Below, piece by piece: positions 44,796 through 53,684 of a DNA stretch of 64,000 bases. The DNA is from Kibdelosporangium banguiense (lineage in GTDB: Bacteria; Actinomycetota; Actinomycetes; Mycobacteriales; Pseudonocardiaceae). The translations under genes were made by a program, and so were the position numbers. The stretch is taken from positions 7,949,203 to 8,013,202 of the forward strand of contig NZ_JAGINW010000001.1 of NCBI RefSeq assembly GCF_017876405.1, written 5' to 3'. Each line of letters starts with the position of its first letter. Positions within the stretch are counted from its first letter, which is position 1. Below the pieces are notes generated by a model that saw nothing but the letters and a program-made list of their open reading frames with translations, did no database searches and was not told the DNA's origin.

Positions 44796-45803
44796 ATGAG
44801 CGGCGCACCGCTGGTCTCCGTGATCATCCCGAACTACAACTACGCGCATGTGCTCGAACACTGCCTGCGGGCAGTCCAGGCACAGACATACAGTCCACTT
44901 GAGATAGTCCTGGTGGACGACGGCAGTACCGACGACTCGGTCCAGGTGGCGCAACGCCTTGGCGTGCCGGTCATCCACACGCCTTCCAACAGCGGAGTGG
45001 CGGCGGCACGCAACCTCGGCGCACAGCGCGCGCGAGGGGAGATCCTGTTCTTCCTCGACTCCGACGTCGCGCTGGACCCAGGCGCGATCGCCGCGGCTGT
45101 GGCGACGCTGGAGTCCGACCCGGGAATCGGTGCGGTGTGCGGCAACTACGAGCCCGTTCCGTTGATCCGCGACAGCCTGGTCAAGGAGTACCGTAACCTC
45201 TTCCACCACTACTACTGGCTTGCCGCTGAAGGATCCGCCGAGTTCCTGGTGCCCGCTTTGTTCGCCATGCCCCGCCGGGTATGGAACGAGGTCGGCCCGT
45301 TCAGCGAGCACCTCCTGCAGACCGAGGCGGCCAGCATCGCGCAGCGGCTGACCGAACGCTACGAGATTCGGCTGACCTCCACGATCCGCGGGCGTCACGA
45401 CGACGATCCGACGCTGCGAGTGGCACTGCGCAAGGTGTTCACGCGTACCCGAATGCAGGTCCCGTTCTTCCTGCAACGCCGGTACGCGGCGGGGGTGATC
45501 GGCTCGCAGGAGTCGCGTGCGAGCCTGTTCGCCGCACTGACTCTCACCGCCTTGCCCCTGCCGTTGGTGACTGGCTTGCCTGCCGTCGCAGGGCTGTCCC
45601 TCTTGTCGTTGGCCTACTACCTGTTCATCGACCGGCGGATGTACCGGTTCGTGTTCCGCAGCCGGAGTGTGCCGTTCGGGGTCTTCTTCACCGCCACGCA
45701 TTTCCTGGTCAACCTGACCATCGCGGCGGGAGCCGGAATCGGCATCCTCCAGTGGCTGACATCCCGCTCGTTCCGGCGCCTCTACCTGGAGGCGCCGGCA
45801 TGA
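44796..45803 (+). CDS. GT2 glycosyltransferase with C-terminal membrane helices (second of three)
   Basis: 335 aa. SVIIPNYNYAHVLEHCLRA, VLVDDGSTDDSV and ARGEILFFLDSDVALD (metal site) define family GT2. The C-terminal third has hydrophobic helices and ends in SRSFRRLYLE, the same ending seen in the third copy (SRRFRRLYAV), so those two are the closest pair. It starts 4 bases after the previous stop, and its stop overlaps the next start (ATGA), so translation is coupled throughout. Confidence 0.9.
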   Translation: MSGAPLVSVIIPNYNYAHVLEHCLRAVQAQTYSPLEIVLVDDGSTDDSVQVAQRLGVPVIHTPSNSGVAAARNLGAQRARGEILFFLDSDVALDPGAIAAAVATLESDPGIGAVCGNYEPVPLIRDSLVKEYRNLFHHYYWLAAEGSAEFLVPALFAMPRRVWNEVGPFSEHLLQTEAASIAQRLTERYEIRLTSTIRGRHDDDPTLRVALRKVFTRTRMQVPFFLQRRYAAGVIGSQESRASLFAALTLTALPLPLVTGLPAVAGLSLLSLAYYLFIDRRMYRFVFRSRSVPFGVFFTATHFLVNLTIAAGAGIGILQWLTSRSFRRLYLEAPA

Positions 45804-46762
45804 CCACGGTGGACGAACGGCCGAACCGCCGGTGGCCACGCAAAGTGCTGCGGGTGACCGCGTACCTGCTGGTGTGCGGGTTTCTCGGCTACCAGCTGTG
45901 GCGGGTGCGCGACGGGCTCGGTGAGAGCCTTCGCACGGTGGGCTGGACCACCGCCATTCTCGCCACGCTGCTCGGTGTGGTCGGTGGTGTGCCCAGCTTC
46001 TTCGGCTGGCGGATGCTGTCGGCAGGGGTGGGTGTTCGGCTGCCCTTCGTCACCGGAGTACGGATCTTCTTCCTCGCAGGTCTGACCCGCTACCTGCCTG
46101 GCGGGGTGTGGCCGACGGTGGCCCACGCGGTCATGGCACGGCCGCTGGGCGCATCACCGGCCCGGATGACCGCGGCTTACCTGGCCAGTCAGGCGCTGGG
46201 TGTGGTGTCCGGCATGGCCGTCAGCCTGATCGCCCTGCCTCGGCTCGTCGCCGCCGATCCGATCTGGTGGGTGCTGCTGCCGATCCTCGTCGCGGCGCTC
46301 ATCCCGTTGGCCGCTCCGGGTTTGCTCAATGCGTTCCTGGGGTTCGCGGCACGGATACTGAGGCGCCGTGACCAGCCTGGTGATCTTGTGTTGCCGGATC
46401 GGCGGATCCTGTTCGCGGCGACTGGGCTGAACGCGGTCGGCTGGGTGATCACCGGTTTGCACGTCAGTGTCCTAGCGATCGCGCTGGGCGCGCCGGTGGG
46501 TGAGGCGATCACGGTGGGGATCGGCGGTTTCGCGCTGTCGGTTCTCGCCGGGGTGGTCACGGTGGTGATGCCGTCCGGGCTCGGGGTCCGTGAACTCGTT
46601 CTCGGGCTCACCCTGGCCGCCCTGGTGACTGATTCGGAGCTCGTCACGCTGGTGGCGTTGAGCCGGGTGCTGCTCACCGTGGGCGATCTCGCGTCGACGG
46701 CAGTGGTTCTCGGCGTGTTCGGCCTGACCTCCCGAGTGCCTGCAAAGGAGGCTGCGTCGTGA
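45800..46762 (+). CDS. Lysylphosphatidylglycerol-synthase-like membrane protein (flippase-type domain)
   Basis: 320 aa with about eight membrane helices. It matches the transmembrane flippase-like domain of MprF and UPF0104 proteins (VRIFFLAGLTRYLPGGVWP, MPSGLGVRELVLG), without the soluble aminoacyltransferase domain. Such proteins occur in actinobacterial glycan clusters, and a lipid-flipping or acceptor-exposing role is plausible. ATG 45800 overlaps the previous stop (ATGA); its stop overlaps the next start. Confidence 0.85.
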   Translation: MTTVDERPNRRWPRKVLRVTAYLLVCGFLGYQLWRVRDGLGESLRTVGWTTAILATLLGVVGGVPSFFGWRMLSAGVGVRLPFVTGVRIFFLAGLTRYLPGGVWPTVAHAVMARPLGASPARMTAAYLASQALGVVSGMAVSLIALPRLVAADPIWWVLLPILVAALIPLAAPGLLNAFLGFAARILRRRDQPGDLVLPDRRILFAATGLNAVGWVITGLHVSVLAIALGAPVGEAITVGIGGFALSVLAGVVTVVMPSGLGVRELVLGLTLAALVTDSELVTLVALSRVLLTVGDLASTAVVLGVFGLTSRVPAKEAAS

Positions 46763-48057
46763 CGACCACGCGAGCGGTGGGTGTACGGCGTTGGACGGGT
46801 CGAGCGCTGCTCGGCCTGCTGGTGGTCTGGCTCGTGGCCACGACGGTCAACCAGCTGATCACTGGCGACTTCTGGCTGGCCGGGATACCCAATCCCTTGC
46901 CGCCGCTGCTGTTCTTTGCCGGACCGATGGCGCTGCTGACCACAGTCGCGATGCTCGGACTGGCCCGCACGTCGTTGCCCCGGCTGGACCGCGTGCTGCT
47001 CAGTCTGTCGATCGCGGTCGTGCTCCTTGTAGTGCTGCACTTACTGTTGAGCGGTCGGACCTGGGTGTGGGTACTGCCCGACCTCATGCCGCCGATCCTT
47101 TTCCTGCTCATGCCGGTGGCCCTGCTCGCCGCGCTCGCAGTGGTGGTAATTCGGCGGGTCTCGCTGCGACGGCCGGTCGCCCTGTCTGTAGCGGTGTTAA
47201 GCGTGATCGCGCTTGTTCTTGGTGTGGGACAGGCGGGACTGAACATGTCGGCCCTCGTCGGCGGCAGCACGGACGGGCCCGCACCACCCGGTTCGGTGCA
47301 CGTGGTCACGTGGGACACGCTGGAGTGGACCACTGCGGGCAAGGATCCTGACCGCTTCTACCGGTTCCTGACCGACCGGCACGCGGATGTCTACCTGCTG
47401 CAGAACTATCCACACTCCGGGCCGGAGTCCTTCCAGCTGGCCGCCGACAGTGAGCGGCTCAGGCGTGAGTTCCCTGGTTACCAGTTCGCGACCGTCGGCG
47501 GCCTGCTCACGATCTCGCGCTTCCCGATCGTGGCGCAGAAACCGATGGAGACCAACCCGGTCCCGCCACCGGGAACGGACAACATCTGGTATCTCAGCTC
47601 GTGGAAATACGGGGTGCTGCGGACGGATCTGGACGTTCACGGGCGGATCTTCTCGGTGTACAACGTGTTCTTCTACGACCGGTTCTTCCTGCACGTCATG
47701 CCGTTGACCCCGGCGTTCTTCCGTAACATCCGCGGGCTGGACGAGGGCCGGGCCCAGCAGGTGGACCAGTTGCTCGCCGAGGTCGCCACCAATCCCCATC
47801 CGCTGCTGGTCTCCGGCAACCTCAACGTCCTGCCCAACACGGGCGACCGGAACCGGCTCGACGTCTTCAAGGACGCCGGCCGCGCTGACCGGTCGCTGTA
47901 TCCGGCGTCGCTGACCTTCGTCGGTCTGAGCCTGTGGCGGATGGACTGGACTTTCACGTCGCCCACTGTCGGAGTGCATGGCTACGACCTGGTTCCGCCG
48001 GACGGTCTGTCCAGCCGTCACCTGCAGGACGTCGTCGTGTCGCTGCCTCGACCCTGA
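46759..48057 (+). CDS. Membrane-anchored EEP-fold protein with lost catalytic residues
   Basis: 432 aa with about five N-terminal membrane helices and a C-terminal endonuclease/exonuclease/phosphatase fold. Compared with the paralogue at 49081, the active-site positions are changed: the WNTE Asn is D186 (TWDTLEW), LQE is LQN (N216), GDFN is GNLN (N354 for Asp) and SDH is SRH (R420). These residues hold the metal and polarise water, so the protein is probably catalytically dead, though the fold is well preserved. It may bind substrate or pair with the active paralogue. Coupled to the flippase-like gene by ATGA. Confidence 0.84.
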   Translation: MTTTRAVGVRRWTGRALLGLLVVWLVATTVNQLITGDFWLAGIPNPLPPLLFFAGPMALLTTVAMLGLARTSLPRLDRVLLSLSIAVVLLVVLHLLLSGRTWVWVLPDLMPPILFLLMPVALLAALAVVVIRRVSLRRPVALSVAVLSVIALVLGVGQAGLNMSALVGGSTDGPAPPGSVHVVTWDTLEWTTAGKDPDRFYRFLTDRHADVYLLQNYPHSGPESFQLAADSERLRREFPGYQFATVGGLLTISRFPIVAQKPMETNPVPPPGTDNIWYLSSWKYGVLRTDLDVHGRIFSVYNVFFYDRFFLHVMPLTPAFFRNIRGLDEGRAQQVDQLLAEVATNPHPLLVSGNLNVLPNTGDRNRLDVFKDAGRADRSLYPASLTFVGLSLWRMDWTFTSPTVGVHGYDLVPPDGLSSRHLQDVVVSLPRP

Positions 48058-48070
48058 ACCGGAGGTAACC

Positions 48071-49084
48071 GTGCTCGTCAGCGTTATCGTGCCCAACTAC
48101 AACTATGCGAGGTCGCTGCCGCTCTGCCTGGACGCCATCCGCGCACAGACGTACTCGCCGCTCGAAGTCGTCGTGGTGGACGACGGCAGCACTGACGACT
48201 CAGTGCGGATCGCCGAAGCGGCAGGCGTGACCGTGATCAGTAACCCGGGCAACAAAGGCCCGTCTGTCGCCCGCAACAGGGGAGCGGAGTGGGCCAGCGG
48301 CGAGATCCTGTTCTTTGTGGACTCGGACGGTGCCCTTGAGCCGGACGCGGTGGCGAACGCGGTCGCCCTGCTCGAAGCCGACCCGGCGCTGGGTGCGGTG
48401 TGCGGCATCGAGGACGCGGAGCCGTTGATCCGCGACAGCTGGGTCGAGGAATATCGCGGTCTGCAACGCCATTACTGGTCGATCGCCTCAGAGGGCGACG
48501 TCTCCTTCGTGTTCTCCGCGATGTTCGCGATCCGGGCGGAGGTCTTCGCCGAGATCGGGCCGTTCAACCCGCGGCTGAGATGGACCGAGGAGGTCGACTA
48601 CGGTCACCGGCTCGTCCAGCGGTACCGCATGCGGAGCACATCGGCTGTCGCCGGCCGGTTCGACCACGACGACAAGTTCAGAGTGTTGGCGCGTAAGCTT
48701 TTCCATCGAGTTCGGTCCCGTATTCCGGTGTACGCGCGAAAGCGGAAGTTCGCGAACGGCTATGAGACTCCGTCGCGTGCCTACAGCAGCCTGGCCGCGT
48801 TGCTCGCGGTCGTGACCCTGCCGCTGGCGCTGCTCGGGCCGGCGTGGTTGGCCGTCCCCGGCGCGCTGCTGGCTACCTCGTTGGCCTGTGACGCGCGAAT
48901 GTTCCGGTTCGTGCTGTCCCGGCGAGGGGCGCGCTTTGCGGCGTATTTTGTCGGCCTGCACTTCTTGGTGAACCTTGTCATTGCCGGGGGAGTGGTCACG
49001 GGTATCGCGCAGTGGCTCGTATCACGGCGGTTTCGCAGGCTCTACGCGGTGGTTCCGCCGGAACCGGTCCAGGCTGGACAATGA
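48071..49084 (+). CDS. GT2 glycosyltransferase with C-terminal membrane helices (third of three)
   Basis: 337 aa from the GTG at 48071, preceded by GGAGG (48061-48065). SVIVPNYNYARSLPLCL, VVVDDGSTDDSV, ASGEILFFVDSDGALEPD mark GT2 and its metal site. C-terminal helices and the SRRFRRLY ending are shared with the copy at 44796. It sits between the inactive and active EEP-fold genes, and its stop overlaps the active one's start (ATGA). This suggests a repeated GT2-EEP module. Confidence 0.9.
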   Translation: MLVSVIVPNYNYARSLPLCLDAIRAQTYSPLEVVVVDDGSTDDSVRIAEAAGVTVISNPGNKGPSVARNRGAEWASGEILFFVDSDGALEPDAVANAVALLEADPALGAVCGIEDAEPLIRDSWVEEYRGLQRHYWSIASEGDVSFVFSAMFAIRAEVFAEIGPFNPRLRWTEEVDYGHRLVQRYRMRSTSAVAGRFDHDDKFRVLARKLFHRVRSRIPVYARKRKFANGYETPSRAYSSLAALLAVVTLPLALLGPAWLAVPGALLATSLACDARMFRFVLSRRGARFAAYFVGLHFLVNLVIAGGVVTGIAQWLVSRRFRRLYAVVPPEPVQAGQ

Positions 49085-50139
49085 GTGCCTGGCATTGGGG
49101 CATCGTCGCATGGCTGTTGTTCGTCGTCCTGCATTGGGTGCTCTCCGGCCGGTTCTGGCTCTGGCTGCTGGCTGACCTGATCCCGCCGGTGAGCTACCTG
49201 GTCGTACCGTTGCCATTGCTGGCCGCGGCTGCTGTTGTCGCGCCGGCCCAACCGTGGGGCGTTGCCGGAGCATTGGCCGCGCTTGTACTTGGCGTTGGCC
49301 ACAGTGGACTCAATCTGGGCGCGCTGAGGCCCGCCGATCAATCGCCGGCCGACGCGATCCGTGTGCTGTCGTGGAACACTGAATACTGGTATCGATCCGG
49401 CACACCGGAAGGTCTCTACGACTTCCTGCGGGCCCAGCGTGCCGATATCTATGTTTTGCAGGAACGTATCCTCGGCTCGCATGCCGATCCGCAGGAGGCG
49501 CCCGACCTGCCCCGGCTGCGCGCCGAGTTTCCCAGGCACAACGTGGTGGCGGGTGGCGAACTTGTCATCCTGTCGCGCTTTCCCGTGCTCGGCACACCCC
49601 CGGTCGGCCCGGCGAAGGCACTGTGCGCGCAATCGCCGTGGCGCCAGGTATACGACTTGACGAAGATCCTGCGTGCCGACCTGCAAGTCGGTAAGGCCGT
49701 GTTGTCGGTCTACAACGTGCACATACCAGTGCAGTACGCCCCCGGCGACAACGTGCTGAGACCAAGCTTCTACACCCGCCTGCGAGAGCGAAACATGAAG
49801 CGGCTCAAGCATTTCCGTGGCCTGGAAGCCGACGTGGCCGCCAACCCGAACGCTGTGCTGGTGAGCGGAGACTTCAACAGCACGGGCGCCATGCGGGACA
49901 TGCGCAGGCTGTTCAGCCGCCTTTCCTGCGCCAATCAGGTCGCGCGGCACGTCTTTCCATGGTCCTGGTCACGGCTGTGGCAGCTCGACTGGACGCTCAC
50001 CTCAGCTGTGCGGGTGCACGAGTACCGGCTCGGCGACCCGCACGGCATCTCCGACCACCGGCTGCAGGAACTGCTCATCTCTGTATCCCACCCCAGGAAG
50101 GCGTCGACCGATGATCGACCTCGTATCCCGCCCGCTTGA
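49081..50139 (+). CDS. Membrane-anchored EEP-fold phosphoesterase (active-site residues intact)
   Basis: 352 aa; about four N-terminal membrane helices, then an EEP domain. Conserved residues are present: N99 and E101 in WNTEYW, E128 in LQERI, D264 and N266 in SGDFNS, D325 and H326 in ISDHRL. The fold includes DNase I, sphingomyelinase and inositol phosphatase-type enzymes; with membrane helices and nearby glycosyltransferases, hydrolysis of a lipid-linked phosphodiester or pyrophosphate is likely. It is a paralogue of the inactive copy at 46759. Confidence 0.88.
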   Translation: MSAWHWGIVAWLLFVVLHWVLSGRFWLWLLADLIPPVSYLVVPLPLLAAAAVVAPAQPWGVAGALAALVLGVGHSGLNLGALRPADQSPADAIRVLSWNTEYWYRSGTPEGLYDFLRAQRADIYVLQERILGSHADPQEAPDLPRLRAEFPRHNVVAGGELVILSRFPVLGTPPVGPAKALCAQSPWRQVYDLTKILRADLQVGKAVLSVYNVHIPVQYAPGDNVLRPSFYTRLRERNMKRLKHFRGLEADVAANPNAVLVSGDFNSTGAMRDMRRLFSRLSCANQVARHVFPWSWSRLWQLDWTLTSAVRVHEYRLGDPHGISDHRLQELLISVSHPRKASTDDRPRIPPA

Positions 50140-50767
50140 GCTGTTGCCCAGATCAGCGCTCATGCCCACCAGCGAAGTGGACCACCCGGACTGGAACTAC
50201 CGCCCGCTGCTCGGCCTCGTGCAGAGGCTACGGTTCCGGATCATCCTGAAACTCCTGGCGGACAACCACTTCGGCAGCATGCTGGAGATCGGCTACGGCA
50301 GCGGAGTGTTCATGCCCGAGCTGGCCAAACGCTGCGACAACCTGTACGGAATCGACCCGCACCCCAAACACCGGGAGGTAGCCGAAAGCCTGGCCCGCAA
50401 CGGAATCGACGCCGAACTGACCCAGGCAACCGTCGAATCCCTGCCCTACGAGAGCGACTTCTTCGACTGCGTGGTCACAGTCAGCACCCTGGAGTACGTG
50501 CCCAGAATCGACGACGCCTGCCAGGAACTTCGTCGCGTCCTGAAGCCAACCGGCATACTCGCCGTCGTGACCCCGGGCGCCACCCCGATCTGGGACATGG
50601 CCCTGCGCCTGACCACCGGCGAAAGCCCGACCCAGTACTCCGACCGCCGCCAGAATCTCCAACCCGCCCTCCGCCGCGAGTTCACAGTCACCCGCGAAGT
50701 CCGCGTCCCTGCCTTCGGCACAACCAAACTACGCCTCTACACCGGCCTGTCCCTGCAACCGCGGTGA
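50111..50767 (+). CDS. Class I SAM-dependent methyltransferase
   Basis: 218 aa. Rossmann SAM-binding motif LEIGYGSGVFMPELA (GxGxG) and a following acidic position in LYGIDPHP; motif IV-like DFFDCVVTVSTLEYVP. It overlaps the EEP gene by 29 bases, so it is the last gene of the cluster and is translationally coupled. The methylated position (probably a sugar or lipid intermediate of the cluster product) is unknown. The next gene is convergent, so the cluster ends here. Confidence 0.88.
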   Translation: MIDLVSRPLELLPRSALMPTSEVDHPDWNYRPLLGLVQRLRFRIILKLLADNHFGSMLEIGYGSGVFMPELAKRCDNLYGIDPHPKHREVAESLARNGIDAELTQATVESLPYESDFFDCVVTVSTLEYVPRIDDACQELRRVLKPTGILAVVTPGATPIWDMALRLTTGESPTQYSDRRQNLQPALRREFTVTREVRVPAFGTTKLRLYTGLSLQPR

Positions 50768-50769
50768 TC

Positions 50770-51660
50770 TCAGACCTGGCGGACGACCCTGATGGTGACG
50801 GCGCCGAGCTTGTCAGGGTTGGCGACGTTGTGGATGGCGGTTATGTGGCCGGTGTGGTCGAGATCGAGGGCGAGCGTGGCGATCACGCGCCCGGCGCCGG
50901 CGAACACGATGCCCACGCTGCCGTTGAGCTCGGCCAGTTCGGCGGTCATGTCGGCGATCTCGACCCCTTGGTAGGGCCGGGTGCTGATGGCCGCGAACCA
51001 GGTGGCCACCTTGTCCGCGCCGATGACCGGGCGCATGGCCTGGCGCACCTTGCCGCCGCCGTCGGTCCACAGGGTCACGTCCGGGGAGAGCAACTGCATC
51101 AGGGTGTTGATGTCACCGCCGGTGGCGGCCGCGAAGAACCGCTCGGTGACCTCACGCTGCCGGGCGCGGTCGGCGTGGAACCGTGGCCGCCGTGCCTGTA
51201 CGTGTTCACGCGCCCGGTGCGCGGCCTGACGTACCGAACTCTCGGAGCGCTCGACGGCTTCGGCGATTTCACCGTGGCTGAAGCCGAACGCCTCCTTCAG
51301 GACGAACACCGCTCGCTCGAGCGGGCTCAGTGTTTCCAGCACCACGAGCATCGCCATCGACACCGAGTCTGCCAAGTCCACAGTGGCCGGGTCCTCGGCG
51401 GCGTTGGTGAGGATCGGCTCGGGCAGCCACGGGCCGACGTAGGTCTCCCGTCTGGCCTGGGCCGAACGCAGCCGGTCCAGCGCCACGTTCGACACGATCC
51501 GCACCAGGTACGCCTTGGGATCGGCCACTTCGGACCGATCGGCCGCGGACCACTTCATCCAGGCGTCCTGCACCGCGTCCTCGGCATCGGCTGCCGTGCC
51601 GAGGATGCGGTAGGCCACCGAGAACAGCAGATTGCGGTGCTCGCCGAAAGCCGCGGTCAT
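50770..51660 (-). CDS. sigJ: ECF41-group RNA polymerase sigma factor with SnoaL-like C-terminal extension (SigJ type)
   Basis: 296 aa. Sigma regions 2 (LLFSVAYRILGTAADAEDAV) and 4 (ERAVFVLKEAFGFSHGEIAE) are followed by a SnoaL-like domain of about 110 residues. The three ECF41 hallmark motifs are all present: WLPEP (78-82), DGGGK in the extension and NPDKL near the C-terminus. In this group the extension itself tunes sigma activity in place of an anti-sigma factor. The ATG at 51660 overlaps the stop of the FAD oxidoreductase gene (ATGA). ECF41 genes usually adjoin a target oxidoreductase or COE-family gene; here the coupled flavoprotein is the likely partner. Confidence 0.93.
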   Translation of the reverse strand: MTAAFGEHRNLLFSVAYRILGTAADAEDAVQDAWMKWSAADRSEVADPKAYLVRIVSNVALDRLRSAQARRETYVGPWLPEPILTNAAEDPATVDLADSVSMAMLVVLETLSPLERAVFVLKEAFGFSHGEIAEAVERSESSVRQAAHRAREHVQARRPRFHADRARQREVTERFFAAATGGDINTLMQLLSPDVTLWTDGGGKVRQAMRPVIGADKVATWFAAISTRPYQGVEIADMTAELAELNGSVGIVFAGAGRVIATLALDLDHTGHITAIHNVANPDKLGAVTIRVVRQV

Positions 51661-52814
51661 CGGGTGAACCGGCCGCCGCGCGGCCAGATCGAACCGAAGC
51701 CGGGCGACTTCTTCAGCCTGCGGTACGTAGGCCACGGAGAGGAGGTCACCGTCTCCTTGTACCAGACCGCCCGGCGACCGGTGAGCGACAACGCCCTGGG
51801 GCTGGTATCCGGCTTGGTGAACTGCACCACTGCGTCGTGCCGGCCCAGGCTGACCGGGACGTGGTAGTAGCCGAACCGGAACGGCTTGGGTTGTTTGCCT
51901 TGCAGTTCCCGCGCGATCGACACCGCAGCGTGCACACCGGTGGGCATGCCGCTCTGACAGGTGCCATGCATGAAGCCGTAGGCCTGGCGGATCAAGGCCG
52001 CGTCGCCGACGGCGTAGACCTCCGGGTGCGACACCGATCGCAACGTGGCATCGGTGATGATGCGGCCGTGCTCGTCGACGTCCAGACCGGCGGCGGCCGC
52101 GAGTGGCGATACACGTACCCCGCTGGTCCACAGCACAACGTCGGCCGCAACGCTTTCCCCGCCGACAAGTTCGACAGTGTCCGGCAGCACCTTGCCGATC
52201 TCGACGCCACTGCGCACCTGAACTCCGAGCCGCTCCAGCGAGGCGTGCATGTATGCCTTGGCCTTCGGTCCCATCGCGGCACCGGGTTCCTGCCTGCCGA
52301 GCAGCAAGACCTCCAGCTCCGGGTGCTGTTCGGCGATCTCGGCCGCCGCCTCCACGCCGGTCAGCCCGCTGCCGCAGACGGCCACCGTGCCGGTGCCCAT
52401 TCCGGTCAGTCGTCGCGCCAGCAGTTCGGCGTCATCACTGCTGTTGAGGGTGTAGGCGTGGTCATCGACGCCGGGGACCGAAGTCGTGTCAGCCACCCCG
52501 CCCAGCGCGTAGACCAGCGTGTCGTATTCCAGCACCCGCTCGTCGTCGATACGGACAGTGCGTGCGGCGGCATCGATGCCGGTGACCCAGCCACACACGA
52601 CCTCCACCCCGGTGCCCGCCAACAGTTCCGGGACGCGCAGATCGGCAACCTGCTGCCCGGAAGCGGTCTGGTGCAACCGAAGCCGCTCGGTGAACCGCTC
52701 GGTCGCGTTGACGAGAGTGATCCGCACGTCCTCACGACGCTTGGTGCGCGCCGCCGTGATCACCGCCGTCATCAAACCCGCATATCCCGCACCGAGAATC
52801 ACGATCCTGCTCAT
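51657..52814 (-). CDS. NAD(P)/FAD-dependent oxidoreductase, NDH-2-like
   Basis: 385 aa. FAD motif ILGAGYAGLMTAVITA at the N-terminus, NAD-binding VAVCGSGLTGVEAAAEIAE in the middle, and EVYAVGDAALI near the end. The fold matches type II NADH dehydrogenases and related quinone or disulfide-type oxidoreductases; without a clear C-terminal membrane segment the electron acceptor is uncertain. ATG 52814 chosen over 52835 for AGAAGGGA about 10 bases upstream. It is coupled to the ECF41 sigma factor gene. Confidence 0.9.
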   Translation of the reverse strand: MSRIVILGAGYAGLMTAVITAARTKRREDVRITLVNATERFTERLRLHQTASGQQVADLRVPELLAGTGVEVVCGWVTGIDAAARTVRIDDERVLEYDTLVYALGGVADTTSVPGVDDHAYTLNSSDDAELLARRLTGMGTGTVAVCGSGLTGVEAAAEIAEQHPELEVLLLGRQEPGAAMGPKAKAYMHASLERLGVQVRSGVEIGKVLPDTVELVGGESVAADVVLWTSGVRVSPLAAAAGLDVDEHGRIITDATLRSVSHPEVYAVGDAALIRQAYGFMHGTCQSGMPTGVHAAVSIARELQGKQPKPFRFGYYHVPVSLGRHDAVVQFTKPDTSPRALSLTGRRAVWYKETVTSSPWPTYRRLKKSPGFGSIWPRGGRFTR

Positions 52815-52900
52815 CGCCGTTGTCCCTTCTCGCATCCGATGACAACCACGAGACGGCGGGGCAGAGGATCAACGTGACATCGCGTGACCGGCGTCACATG

Positions 52901-53611
52901 TCAGGGGGTGAGGTTGTTCATGATCAGGGTCAGCGTGAAGTCGAATCGGTCGTGTCCGGTACCGGCGGTCAGTTCGGCCGCGTGGCGCCGGGTGTGGGGG
53001 AACTGGTCGGCGGGCAGGGCGCTGAACCGGGTGATGAGTTCCTCGCGGCTGAGGACCCAGCTGTGGTCCTGGGTTTGTTGTCTCTGCTGGACGACTGAGC
53101 GTTCCAGGGCGTAGGCGCCGACGTAGAGGGTGAGTGCGTCGCGAGCCCAGGCGGCAGTCTGCGATGGGATGCCCGCGGCGAGCAGGATTGCCAGGATTCC
53201 TTCGCTGACGCGCAGGGTTTCGAGGTGGGTGGGGACCATGGCCAGTGCGGCGCGGGAGACACCGGGGTATTTCAGGTACTGGTCGCGGATCTGGCTGTAC
53301 ACGTCGATGATCTGCGACCGCCAGGTGGCCGGGTCGGGTTCGGGCAGTTCGATCCCGGCGCAGAGCCGGCCGATGATCAGGTCGTCGATGTCGTGCTTGT
53401 TGACGATGTGCGCGTAGAGGGAGGACGGCCCGGTGCCGAGTACGGCTGTGACCCGGCGGATGGTCAGTGCGTCGTAGCCCTCGGTCTCGATGACCTGCAG
53501 TGCGGCGTCGGTGATCCGTTCGACCGTGATGGGCGTCTTGCGCGGCGCAGCCGGGGGTGAGTCGGGCTGGGCGTGACGGGCCGCGCGGCGCTGCTTGGGG
53601 TCGGTGGGCAT
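52901..53611 (-). CDS. TetR family repressor of the adjacent MFS transporter
   Basis: 236 aa. N-terminal HTH: ALQVIETEGYDALTIRRVTA and TGPSSLYAHIVNKHDIDDL; C-terminal ligand domain of the TetR_C type (TetR class with C-terminal helix bundle). The divergent MFS gene starts 53 bases away. The operators between them contain GAACTTAGTTCG repeats. ATG 53611 is preferred because a TATAGT -10-like box (53624-53619 on the minus strand) overlaps the alternative GTG at 53620, implying a nearly leaderless transcript. It likely represses itself and the pump until a drug-like ligand binds. Confidence 0.93.
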   Translation of the reverse strand: MPTDPKQRRAARHAQPDSPPAAPRKTPITVERITDAALQVIETEGYDALTIRRVTAVLGTGPSSLYAHIVNKHDIDDLIIGRLCAGIELPEPDPATWRSQIIDVYSQIRDQYLKYPGVSRAALAMVPTHLETLRVSEGILAILLAAGIPSQTAAWARDALTLYVGAYALERSVVQQRQQTQDHSWVLSREELITRFSALPADQFPHTRRHAAELTAGTGHDRFDFTLTLIMNNLTP

Positions 53612-53626
53612 GTCGGTCACTATAGC

Positions 53627-53684
53627 TTGACACGAACTTAGTTCGTCTTCTAGAACTTAGTTCGTGACTACTGAACTAAGTTCG
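53627..53684 (+). promoter_or_regulatory. TetR operator array and MFS promoter
   Basis: Consensus -35 TTGACA at 53627-53632 and -10-like TAGAAC at 53651-53656, 18 bases apart, direct the MFS gene; the GTG at 53664 would then lie at the transcript start, fitting a leaderless mRNA with no ribosome binding site. Three copies of a palindrome, GAACTTAGTTCG at 53634-53645 and 53653-53664, and GAACTAAGTTCG at 53673-53684, are spaced 19 and 20 bases. They cover the spacer, the -10 box and the first codons. Confidence 0.8.
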
